Shown: one piece after another, positions 1-5,963 of the stretch
Position numbering within the stretch: position 1 is the first letter of the stretch
Layout of the letters: each line of letters opens with the position of its first letter
Origin: JBEEJL01 sp049698095
GTDB taxonomy: Bacteria > Pseudomonadota > Gammaproteobacteria > Burkholderiales > JBEEJL01
Assembly: GCA_049698095.1 (NCBI GenBank)
Contig: JBAVXA010000027.1
Location: 1-26,403, forward strand
Reading direction: 5' to 3'
Length of the DNA: 26,403 bases
Notes under the pieces: generated by a model
The model's database searches: none
The model's input: the letters and a program-made list of their open reading frames with translations, nothing else
What the model was told of the DNA's origin: nothing
Made by a program: the position numbers and the translations under genes

Positions 1-102
1 AGGGCAGGCCTGATGGTCGGCATGCAGGGGAATATCCGAACGACGACCATGCGCGCTTTCGGCGAAATGGAAATGGAAGGTATTCTCAAAGGTCTGGGCT
101 GA
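1..102 (+). CDS. C-terminal end of an unidentified protein (partial)
   Basis: An open frame enters at the left edge and stops with TGA at 100-102, giving 33 residues ending in EMEMEGILKGLG. The stretch is Met- and Gly-rich and too short to place in a family. It lies 154 bases upstream of the carboxymuconolactone-decarboxylase-like gene on the same strand, so the two may be functionally related, but that is only inference. Codon use (GGC, CTG, ATC) fits the neighbouring genes. Confidence 0.5.
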   Translation, partial: RAGLMVGMQGNIRTTTMRAFGEMEMEGILKGLG

Positions 103-195
103 AGCAAAACGTGGGGCGGCCTGGACAGCTTCACACCGTCTCGCGCATCCGGCGGGTATGTTGGCGCCGCATGATTGTCGCGCGCGGTTGGTTGG

Positions 196-225
196 TTGCG
201 CCATTTTTTTTGGCAGGAGGATAAT
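196..225 (+). promoter_or_regulatory. Candidate sigma70 promoter for the CMD-family gene
   Basis: TTGCGC at 196-201 and GATAAT at 220-225 (5 of 6 matches to TATAAT) are separated by 18 bp, with a T8 run inside the spacer. It lies 31 bp before the ATG at 257. The -35 match is weak, so this is tentative. Confidence 0.35.
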
Positions 226-256
226 ATAAGGCCCCGACTATCACACAGGAAATGCC

Positions 257-826
257 ATGTCCAAAGATCGCATGCCGCCGATTCCGCTGGAGCAAATGAA
301 CGAGGTGCAGAAAAAATATGCGATGGAAATCATCGCCGGTCCGCGCGGCGCTCTGTACGGCCCGTTCATCCCGTTGATCCGCAGTCCGGAGTTGATGGAC
401 AGGGTGCAGCAGCTTGGTGAGTATTTACGTTTTCGCAGTGCTGTCGGCCGACGCCTCACCGAACTTGCTATTCTGGTCACCGCGCGCCATTGGAGACAGG
501 AAGTCGAATGGGCGATTCATGCGCCGATAGCGGCGGACGTCGGCATCAAGCCGCAAGTGATTCACGCCATCGCCGACGGGCGTACGCCTTCCGATATGGC
601 GGACGACGAGGAGACTGTTTATCGCTTTTGCAAGGAACTGCACCAGGAAAAAAATGTTTCCGACGCCTGCTACGAAAAAGCGAAGGAAAAATTCGGCGAA
701 CATGGCGTCATCGACCTGATGGGAATCTGCGGCTATTACGCGTTGCTGTCCATGGTGATGAACGGCGCACGCACCCGTGTGCCCGATGGCTTGCCCGACC
801 CGCCGTTTCGAATGGCCGGCCAATAG
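257..826 (+). CDS. Carboxymuconolactone decarboxylase (CMD/AhpD-like) family protein
   Basis: A 189-residue all-alpha protein. Residues about 55-110 (RSAVGRRLTELAILVTARHWRQEVEWAIHAPIAADVGI) match the CMD fold core, in which the helix after 'E.AILVTA' carries active-site residues. The usual AhpD CxxC is absent; the corresponding stretch reads QEVEWAIHAP, so a peroxidase/disulfide role is unlikely. Family members act as gamma-carboxymuconolactone decarboxylases or as uncharacterised alkylhydroperoxidase-like proteins; I cannot assign a substrate. The start is supported by AGGAAA at 247-252, 4 bp before ATG. The gene converges with the 90-residue ORF on the other strand, with 18 bp between the two stop codons and no visible terminator. 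Confidence 0.82.
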   Translation: MSKDRMPPIPLEQMNEVQKKYAMEIIAGPRGALYGPFIPLIRSPELMDRVQQLGEYLRFRSAVGRRLTELAILVTARHWRQEVEWAIHAPIAADVGIKPQVIHAIADGRTPSDMADDEETVYRFCKELHQEKNVSDACYEKAKEKFGEHGVIDLMGICGYYALLSMVMNGARTRVPDGLPDPPFRMAGQ

Positions 827-844
827 AAACGATATATGCAGCGC

Positions 845-1117
845 TTAAACGGTTTTCTGTTGTGCCAGATATTGTTCCGCTTTTTCGAGCCAGGTTTGCA
901 GGTTGTCGATCAGACCGGCCTGGCTGAACGCGCAGGCTTCGCCGGAAAATAGTTGACTCGACTCGGCGCGCATCAGTAACTCATCCAGCACTCGATGATA
1001 TTTCTCCGGCAACTGAGGCAAAAGCGGGTTTTGTTCGCGCCATTGGCGCGTGAAATCGGCGGTTTTCAGTTTCCCTGCTCGCATTTGCTGAAGAGACGAC
1101 CGCAATAGATTATCCAT
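845..1117 (-). CDS. Small helical hypothetical protein
   Basis: 90 residues, with no signal peptide or membrane segment. Predicted to be mostly helical and rich in Leu, Gln and Glu (for example LPEKYHRVLDELLMRAESSQLF and NLQTWLEKAEQYLAQQ). I do not recognise the family. It starts with ATG at 1117 and has no clear Shine-Dalgarno sequence. It is divergent from the DUF3016 gene, sharing a 144-bp AT-rich upstream region, and convergent with the CMD-family gene. Absence of a competing ORF and plausible amphipathic helices favour a real gene. Confidence 0.55.
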   Translation of the reverse strand: MDNLLRSSLQQMRAGKLKTADFTRQWREQNPLLPQLPEKYHRVLDELLMRAESSQLFSGEACAFSQAGLIDNLQTWLEKAEQYLAQQKTV

Positions 1118-1261
1118 GAATAAATATTAAATAAATCAAATGGTTATAATAGTTCTTGCTCAGCGTACGTCAGTCCGTTGTTTGACTCGCACCGCGGAAC
1201 CACCTACGCTGGACTACAATCTAATCGACTATAGGACAAGACGAAACATAAGGAGACAACC

Positions 1262-1750
1262 ATGAAAAAATCAGCAACGTATTATTTGGTGGCCATAGCG
1301 GCCATGACGGTGGCGCTACCCGCCATGGCGACCACGACAGTGTCTTTCAACAAACCTGTGGAATTCACCGACATCGGATATTACAGCCAGGAATCCACCA
1401 GCGCGATGAACGTTTTGGAACAACATTTCAAAACGCTTAGTCAGCGTTACCTGGCGCCGAATCAGAATTTGAAAGTTAAAGTATTGGATGTCGATCTGGC
1501 CGGTCGCATCGACTACACCAGCCGCCGCTTCAACGACAAACGCGTCCTGCGCGGCATGGCTGATTGGCCGAGAATGAAATTCCATTACGTTCTCGAAACC
1601 GACGGCAAAGTGACTGCCGACAGCGAAGCCGATATTTCCGATATGGCTTATTTGAACCGGAGTACCAGCCACTACTCGGACGTCACCTATCCGTATGAGA
1701 TGCGCATGCTGGAAGACTGGTTCAAAGCGACCCTAGCGCCAAGAAAATAA
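1262..1750 (+). CDS. DUF3016 domain-containing periplasmic protein
   Basis: 162 residues. Residues 1-23 form a signal peptide (two Lys, hydrophobic core, cleavage near AMA-TT), so the product is probably exported to the periplasm. The mature part has the DUF3016 pattern: V.F..P..FTDIGY at the start, a central LKVKVLDVDLAGRIDY block, then RVLRGMADWPRMKFHYVLETDGKV and a DISDMAYL motif. Function of the family is unknown. The start is fixed by an AAGGAG sequence at about 1250-1255. A TATAAT at 1145-1150 could be a -10 box but lacks a clear -35. Its last 18 bases overlap the 3' end of the convergent FG-GAP gene. Confidence 0.85.
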   Translation: MKKSATYYLVAIAAMTVALPAMATTTVSFNKPVEFTDIGYYSQESTSAMNVLEQHFKTLSQRYLAPNQNLKVKVLDVDLAGRIDYTSRRFNDKRVLRGMADWPRMKFHYVLETDGKVTADSEADISDMAYLNRSTSHYSDVTYPYEMRMLEDWFKATLAPRK

Positions 1751-3910
1751 TCTGCTGAATACGCTCATTGATACCCAGTTTCTGATGCTGGACGTGACGG
1801 AATCTGACTTTCGCGCGACTTCATCCCTGATGCTGCGTACCTGATCAAACATGCTGTTATGTTTAGCCGATTTGTTCAGTATGGTGCCGACTGCCCAACC
1901 TCGGTCGGTCGCAAGGCCCGATAATGGTTCGACTGACAGGTTAAAGGTCTCTGTCGGCTCATTAATATTATCTTTCAAGGTATCCACCTGAATCAGTAAC
2001 GATGTGGCTCCCGCGCGGACTCCCGCCGTGCCGCCTGAACCCAAGGATTGGTAAGTCATACCGTTGTCATCGGAATATTTCAGCGTCGTTGAGTAATCGA
2101 GCGCGCCGGATGTTGTTCCATCAAGTAGGGTCACACGTACCGATGCGGCTTCAGTCGTCGCTGCGCTGAACGATACTTTAAACTTCGCTTTTTGACCTTC
2201 TTTTACTGTGTCGTCCGTGACTGATACGATTTTCGGTAAAGGAGGCACGTAGCGCGCAACGGAAAAATTCCGGAATGTTGAGCTTGAACTGTTTGCTGTA
2301 TCGCCGCCGTATTCGCTTGTAATCCGATGGTTGCCTTCAGTAGTTCCGTTAGCGACGACTATCGTCGCGACGCCGTTAGCTAGGGGGGTACTTCCTATTA
2401 TTGTTGAATCCAATTTGAAGACAACTGTTCCGGAAGGAGAAATCGGTCCGCTTGCAACAACAGTCGCTGTAACAGTAAAAGATTGACGGCTGAAAATAGG
2501 GAAAGGCAGAGTTACTGAAGTCGCGGTGAATTGTTTTTGTGGCCCGGGGTGCGTCACGACGGGTGTTACTGAAGATCTGAGAAAAATGAAACTATAGTTG
2601 CTAAGCAGAACGCTGGGGGTTGAACCGTTACCAAAACGGTGCGGGCCGGACAACGTTGCCTGATCCCCGTCGCTCGGAACCGCGAAGGTGCCTGCATCGC
2701 TGTAAAGGCCTGCCCCTGCACCTCTGTTCACGCGAAAGCTGGACGTGCTACCGATACTGCCGGCGTAGGTCAAAACGTCGATCTGTCCATCACCATCAAA
2801 GTCGGCAAAAACGGACGGCGTCCCATTGAGCGAGGTTACAAGGCCAAAAAGCCCTTGCCCGTTTCCGAGGTATGCCCGAGCGGGATAATCGGGATCCATA
2901 TTCTGGGTCACAAAAAATCGGTTACGCGTAAGCAGAATAGCAACCTTTCCCTCTACCAACGTATTTTGTGCGACCAATTTGGTGAAGCTGTCAGTCGGCG
3001 CGTGAAAAGTATCGACAATCGTATCCACGAATGTCCCATTCGCAGCCCCAGTCATCAAATGCAACGATTGCTCATTTGCACTAGCAGCAGTCGGGTTATC
3101 GGCGATAAAAAGCATATCCTGGACGCCATCCTTGTTGACGTCGACGACAACCAGCGATTTGATGTCGGTCAGGGTTGAGCCGGCAGGTGATGAAACTGGT
3201 GTACTTGAGGAAGGGGAAGGGCTGAAGCCGCCACTGCCGTTGCCGAAATAAATCAGGATATTGAATCCGGTCTGGCTGGGTGCAACATAGTCCGCCTTGC
3301 CATCACTATTCATATCGGCATAAGCGCCGTTTCTGGTGGAAAACTGTCCTTCTGTCGCGTCGCTCGGTAGCCCGAGGACAGCGAAGGCAGGGTTGAAAGT
3401 GCCGTCACCGTTGCCGTAGAAAACCGCAGTTTTCGAAGGCCCTCTTGGCGAACCCGCAAGCTGCCCGTTATCGACATAAACGTCAAACAGGATTATGTCG
3501 GGTTTCCCGTCGCCATTAATGTCGGCCAGCTGTTTTACAAATCTGCCCTCGAGGTCCATCAATGAAGGCTGATAGGTGTAAAGGGTAGTGGCAAGACGAC
3601 TGTTTCCTTGAAAAGAACCGTCTGTTGCATTAAGCGATGTCGTTAGTGCGACATTTACGTAACCCGAAATTGTGCTTCCCGAACCGTCAGGAAGAACAGG
3701 CATGCTTGTATCGAGGAAGACGCTGACAAGGTCGTCGCGTCCATCGCCGTTCAGATCGCCAACTGCATAACCGCGGACGCCGTCAACAGAAGGCGAAACC
3801 GGATAGAAACCTATTTGTCCGGAAAAGGCGGGCGCACTCACTGCGAGGATGACCAGTATCAACGCCAAAGAACGAAAATAACAGCGGAGCCAAACGGGCT
3901 TTGTTTTCAT
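1733..3910 (-). CDS. Secreted FG-GAP/VCBS repeat protein with Ig-like and Calx-beta domains
   Basis: 725 residues. Residues 1-30 form a signal peptide (WLRCYFRSLALILVILAVSAPAFS). Five FG-GAP type Ca2+-binding repeats follow, each with a DxDxDGxxD-like loop: GDLNGDGRDD (about 51), ADINGDGKPD (about 130), ADMNSDGKAD (about 195), VDVNKDGVQD (about 254) and ADFDGDGQID (about 368). This is the beta-propeller arrangement. Residues about 450-550 resemble a bacterial Ig-like (Big_3-type) domain and about 565-665 a Calx-beta domain (DGTTSGALDYS, EPTETFNLSV). A short basic tail ends in FSRLFSWR; no PEP-CTERM or LPXTG anchor is seen. Such proteins are usually cell-surface or matrix adhesins. The start has a strong GGGGGAAG 4-5 bases upstream. 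No partner export genes are adjacent. Confidence 0.85.
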   Translation of the reverse strand: MKTKPVWLRCYFRSLALILVILAVSAPAFSGQIGFYPVSPSVDGVRGYAVGDLNGDGRDDLVSVFLDTSMPVLPDGSGSTISGYVNVALTTSLNATDGSFQGNSRLATTLYTYQPSLMDLEGRFVKQLADINGDGKPDIILFDVYVDNGQLAGSPRGPSKTAVFYGNGDGTFNPAFAVLGLPSDATEGQFSTRNGAYADMNSDGKADYVAPSQTGFNILIYFGNGSGGFSPSPSSSTPVSSPAGSTLTDIKSLVVVDVNKDGVQDMLFIADNPTAASANEQSLHLMTGAANGTFVDTIVDTFHAPTDSFTKLVAQNTLVEGKVAILLTRNRFFVTQNMDPDYPARAYLGNGQGLFGLVTSLNGTPSVFADFDGDGQIDVLTYAGSIGSTSSFRVNRGAGAGLYSDAGTFAVPSDGDQATLSGPHRFGNGSTPSVLLSNYSFIFLRSSVTPVVTHPGPQKQFTATSVTLPFPIFSRQSFTVTATVVASGPISPSGTVVFKLDSTIIGSTPLANGVATIVVANGTTEGNHRITSEYGGDTANSSSSTFRNFSVARYVPPLPKIVSVTDDTVKEGQKAKFKVSFSAATTEAASVRVTLLDGTTSGALDYSTTLKYSDDNGMTYQSLGSGGTAGVRAGATSLLIQVDTLKDNINEPTETFNLSVEPLSGLATDRGWAVGTILNKSAKHNSMFDQVRSIRDEVARKSDSVTSSIRNWVSMSVFSRLFSWR

Positions 3911-4126
3911 TTTCTTCCCCCTGGATTCTTCGTTTGGCCGATTGTTGCCTGCGAATTGTGAATTCTTGATGGTGCAGAGTACGTGGCTTCAGGAAAGAAT
4001 GCTAGTACGCAGAAACAATATACAGTGTTCACCCCAGTGCAGTGTTTTTCCCTTTCCCAGGTTCAGTCCAGTGGGCCGTACGAATTTCCCGAAGCTGACG
4101 ATTGCCTGCATTACCTTGCGCAAATC
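3911..4126. other. Non-coding gap between FG-GAP gene and M23 peptidase gene
   Basis: 216 bp containing only the FG-GAP gene's ribosome-binding site next to its start. Short ORFs here read through both strands without family similarity or start signals. I see no terminator behind the M23 gene. Confidence 0.5.
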
Positions 4127-4939
4127 CTAAGGCGCACCGACAAATATTTCCGGGTCGATCATGGTTCCGTTCATAATGACCGACCAATGCAAATGCGGGC
4201 CGGATACGCGGCCGGTCATTCCCGATAGCGCGAGCGGTTGGCCCTTCGCCACGACGTCGCCTACATTCACGCTGATTTCGCTTAGATGACAATACATGGT
4301 GATGAGTCCCTGACCATGGTCGACAAACACAGTATTGCCGTTAAAAAAATAATCGCCGGTGTCGATGACTTTTCCGTTGGCTGCCGACAGGACCTGCGTG
4401 CCGGTGGGGATGGCGATGTCGAGGCCTGCGTGCGGATTGCGCGGCTGTCCGTTAAATATGCGGCGCAAGCCGAAGCGGCTGGATAACGGCCCGTCGGCGG
4501 GAAGCTGCAATTTCAAATCGACGTCGTCGATTTCGCGCCAGGTATTTTTAGCGATGTCGATTTTCGGCTGTTCGCTCTCGATGCGCGCCATGTCTTCCGG
4601 GTTCGGCTCGACTTTGCGCGGGTCCTTGATGGTGACGTGCTGCTCGGGATATTTTTTATCCGCTACGCGGAATTTTTTTTGCGTTGTCGTGCCGGACTGA
4701 ATCGACAGTTCGTATTGCCCGGGCTTTAGGCTCAGGGGCAAACCGACCAGCGCCACCCATTGGCCGTTTTCGCGCGTGACCAATGCGCGCTTGCCGCGAA
4801 ACGTTACCACGGGCGCCGCCGATTTGGCGCTGGCGAGCGGGATCACCGCGACACCCCCGGGAACGGACGACGATATCGGCAATGCCAGCACCGGAAATGA
4901 AACAAAAGCCAGCAGACCGCAGAACAACAATTTTTGCAT
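4127..4939 (-). CDS. M23-family metallopeptidase (LytM-type, periplasmic)
   Basis: With the ATG at 4939 the product has 270 residues, beginning with a normal signal peptide (MQKLLFCGLLAFVSFPVLA). The C-terminal half is a complete LytM domain: SSRFGLRR, then zinc ligands H170-xxx-D174 (HAGLD), the TMYCHLS strand, and H249-x-H251 (GPHLHW). These are the Zn2+ and catalytic residues of M23 endopeptidases that cleave peptidoglycan cross-links. An N-terminal beta-rich region (about 45-100) precedes it. A longer start at 5011 overlaps the stop of the LysR-type gene as ATGA and has AAGG 6 bases ahead. That would add 24 residues before the signal peptide; I favour the shorter form for secretion, but coupled translation from 5011 is possible. 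Probably co-transcribed with the LysR-type gene. Confidence 0.88.
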   Translation of the reverse strand: MQKLLFCGLLAFVSFPVLALPISSSVPGGVAVIPLASAKSAAPVVTFRGKRALVTRENGQWVALVGLPLSLKPGQYELSIQSGTTTQKKFRVADKKYPEQHVTIKDPRKVEPNPEDMARIESEQPKIDIAKNTWREIDDVDLKLQLPADGPLSSRFGLRRIFNGQPRNPHAGLDIAIPTGTQVLSAANGKVIDTGDYFFNGNTVFVDHGQGLITMYCHLSEISVNVGDVVAKGQPLALSGMTGRVSGPHLHWSVIMNGTMIDPEIFVGAP

Positions 4940-5007
4940 GGTTCGATTGGAAATCAGCACGACAGACCATTGTAGCAAGCCGTACGCCTGGAGCAAACCG
5001 TCCGGCG

Positions 5008-5370
5008 TCATTGATACCTTGTTGCCTCGGCCGAACTCGGCGCGATTGCAGCGCTTTGCCGCTCGCGCCTGCCGCTGCGCAGGTTTTCAAGCTTGAACTC
5101 GAGCTGTGCCAGCGCCGCGAAGATATCCGCGCAACTTGCTTGCAGCTCGCGACCCGCATCGGTTAACCGAATCTGTTTGCCTGCCTGCTCGATTAAGGGC
5201 ACGCCGACGCATTCCGTGAGTTTCTGTATGTGAACCGATACCGTCGGTTGCGCCAGGCAAAGTTCATCCGCGGCGCGAGTAAAACTGCGGAGGCGCGCAA
5301 CCGCATCGAAGGTGCCGAGTTGCGTCAGGGTTCCGTGGCGAAAATAGCGGCGAAGTTTATTTCCAGTCAT
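5008..5370 (-). CDS. Truncated LysR-family regulator (DNA-binding domain only)
   Basis: 120 residues. Residues about 14-72 form a typical LysR winged HTH, closest in look to CbbR-type proteins: LTQLGTFDAVARLRSFTRAADELCLAQPTVSVHIQKLTE then GVPLIEQAGKQIRLTDAGREL. Residues 73-97 resemble the dimerisation linker helix. The roughly 200-residue effector-binding domain of LysR proteins (usual length about 300) is missing; after LENLRSGR the chain ends in a low-complexity tail. The other frames downstream do not encode the missing domain, and the M23 gene occupies that place, so a simple frameshift does not explain it. Either a decayed gene or a stand-alone dimeric DNA-binding protein. It lies behind a Mn2+ riboswitch with its own promoter. 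Its stop overlaps the longer possible M23 start. Confidence 0.75.
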   Translation of the reverse strand: MTGNKLRRYFRHGTLTQLGTFDAVARLRSFTRAADELCLAQPTVSVHIQKLTECVGVPLIEQAGKQIRLTDAGRELQASCADIFAALAQLEFKLENLRSGRRERQSAAIAPSSAEATRYQ

Positions 5371-5401
5371 GGCAATTCTTTCAAAAAGTCAGCGTTTCGC
5401 A

Positions 5402-5447
5402 GTGCTAAAAGCACAACGGCCTTCACCTCGTACCGGTTGAAGGCCGT
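5402..5447 (-). other. Two tandem hairpins in the LysR-type leader
   Basis: Read on the minus strand, directly after the riboswitch terminator's U-run, ACGGCCTTCA (5438-5447) pairs perfectly with TGAAGGCCGT (5416-5425): 10 bp with a 12-nt loop. A second small hairpin, GTGCT (5410-5414) with AGCAC (5402-5406), follows. Only four U residues follow the larger stem, so it is a poor terminator. It could protect or process the read-through mRNA. Confidence 0.5.
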
Positions 5448-5480
5448 AAAAAAAGACCTTGCCAGCAGGGGCAAAGGTCT
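5448..5480 (-). terminator. Intrinsic terminator of the minus-strand riboswitch
   Basis: On the minus strand AGACCTT (5474-5480) pairs with AAGGTCT (5454-5460), continued by GCC (5470-5472) with GGC (5461-5463) after a one-base bulge. The loop is 6 nt, followed by seven U (5454-5448). The stem uses 5472-5477, the same bases that form the 3' side of aptamer helix P1. Terminator and ligand-bound aptamer are therefore mutually exclusive. It is directional: the plus strand has no U-run behind the stem. Confidence 0.8.
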
Positions 5481-5587
5481 CGCTAACAACTTTAAAAGTT
5501 GCCGACTGGACCGGAGAATCGAAATTCCCGTATTGACGATCCAGTTGTTGCGGCCGGTTATCGGCCGCTATAGCTACTCCCCTTTGG
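5470..5587 (-). ncRNA. yybP-ykoY (Mn2+) riboswitch aptamer upstream of the LysR-type/M23 unit
   Basis: The minus strand carries the two conserved blocks of this class in the right order: AAAGGGGAGUAGC (5573-5585) and GCGAGACCUUUGCC (5470-5483). P1 is CAAAGG (5581-5586) with CCUUUG (5472-5477), 6 perfect pairs. Between them are helices GCGGCCG/CGGCCGC (5562-5568 with 5550-5556), CUGGA/UCCAG (5540-5544 with 5506-5510) and CAACUU/AAGUUG (5496-5501 with 5487-5492). The class is an established Mn2+ sensor. Because P1 overlaps the terminator stem, metal binding should permit read-through. The assignment rests on consensus and hand pairing; a covariance-model search was not run. Confidence 0.82.
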
Positions 5588-5620
5588 AGGGAATGTTTGC
5601 TGGTTTGCAAACACTTCGCG

Positions 5621-5649
5621 ATTATTATTCGGAATGCGCCGGTTGTCAA
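5621..5649 (-). promoter_or_regulatory. Strong sigma70-type promoter of the LysR-type/M23 unit
   Basis: On the minus strand TTGACA (5644-5649, perfect) and AATAAT (5621-5626, 5 of 6) are 17 bp apart. The predicted start is near 5612-5614, about 25 nt before the riboswitch P1. The -35 box lies inside a perfect palindrome (CCGGTTG-T-CAACCGG, 5639-5653), which could be an operator. A second palindrome, GTTTGCAAAC (5603-5612), lies at the predicted start site. Confidence 0.72.
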
Positions 5650-5688
5650 CCGGCTCAGTGCAGCCCGAAATATTACCAAACGCAATAC

Positions 5689-5716
5689 TTGGGCGCAAAT
5701 CGTTATGTATTACGAT
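5689..5716 (+). promoter_or_regulatory. Candidate promoter for the terC-type transcript
   Basis: TTGGGC (5689-5694) and TACGAT (5711-5716) with a 16-bp spacer lie about 75 bp upstream of the plus-strand riboswitch. Both boxes are imperfect matches (4 of 6 for the -10), so the exact promoter is uncertain. Confidence 0.35.
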
Positions 5717-5789
5717 TCTTCATGGTTTTACGTCGCCATGCAGGCACACTCGCTGAGTCGACGGTTTTCCGCGGCGTATCGATCCTCAC

Positions 5790-5924
5790 CCGAGGGGAGT
5801 AGCTCCATTACAGCAGGGCCGTCATCACGGGTACATCCCCGGTCCTGCTGGCAATCCATAAAATCAGGGTTGCGAGCGAGACCTTGGCCGACATGGCAGT
5901 CTCGCCTTTGTTATGTCGGCAAGG
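5790..5924 (+). ncRNA. yybP-ykoY (Mn2+) riboswitch upstream of the terC-type gene
   Basis: The conserved block GGGGAGUAGC is at 5794-5803 and GCGAGACCUUGG at 5876-5887. P1 is CCGAGG (5790-5795) with CCUUGG (5882-5887), including one G-U pair. Inner helices are CAGCAGG/CCUGCUG (5811-5817 with 5844-5850) and GCAAUCC/GGGUUGC (5851-5857 with 5867-5873). An alternative helix uses the P1 3' strand: CCUU plus GCCGACAU (5882-5885, 5887-5894) with AUGUCGGC-AAGG (5913-5924). No U-run follows it, so control is probably at translation or by another route rather than by intrinsic termination. It lies directly before a TerC-family gene, the classic target of this riboswitch class. Confidence 0.85.
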
Positions 5925-5963
5925 ATTTAACTCAATTCTTACCTATGACAATGGAGTAGCCAA

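Noticed and set aside
241..259. TCACACAGGAAA before the CMD-family ATG, which resembles the lacZ leader of cloning vectors
   Set aside because: The match is short, the flanks are unlike lac DNA, and the sequence is an ordinary ribosome-binding site.
4656..5159. Minus-strand frame in which the lost LysR effector domain might be found
   Set aside because: The translation (Arg/Ala-rich, no LysR pattern) does not continue the LysR fold, so a simple frameshift is not supported.
5389..5685. 98-codon open frame on the minus strand across the riboswitch region
   Set aside because: It covers the promoter, aptamer and terminator of the minus-strand leader; its sequence is fully explained by RNA structure and it has no family similarity.
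5230..5802. 190-codon open frame on the plus strand
   Set aside because: It is antisense to the LysR-type gene and both leader elements and shows no domain; no ribosome site.
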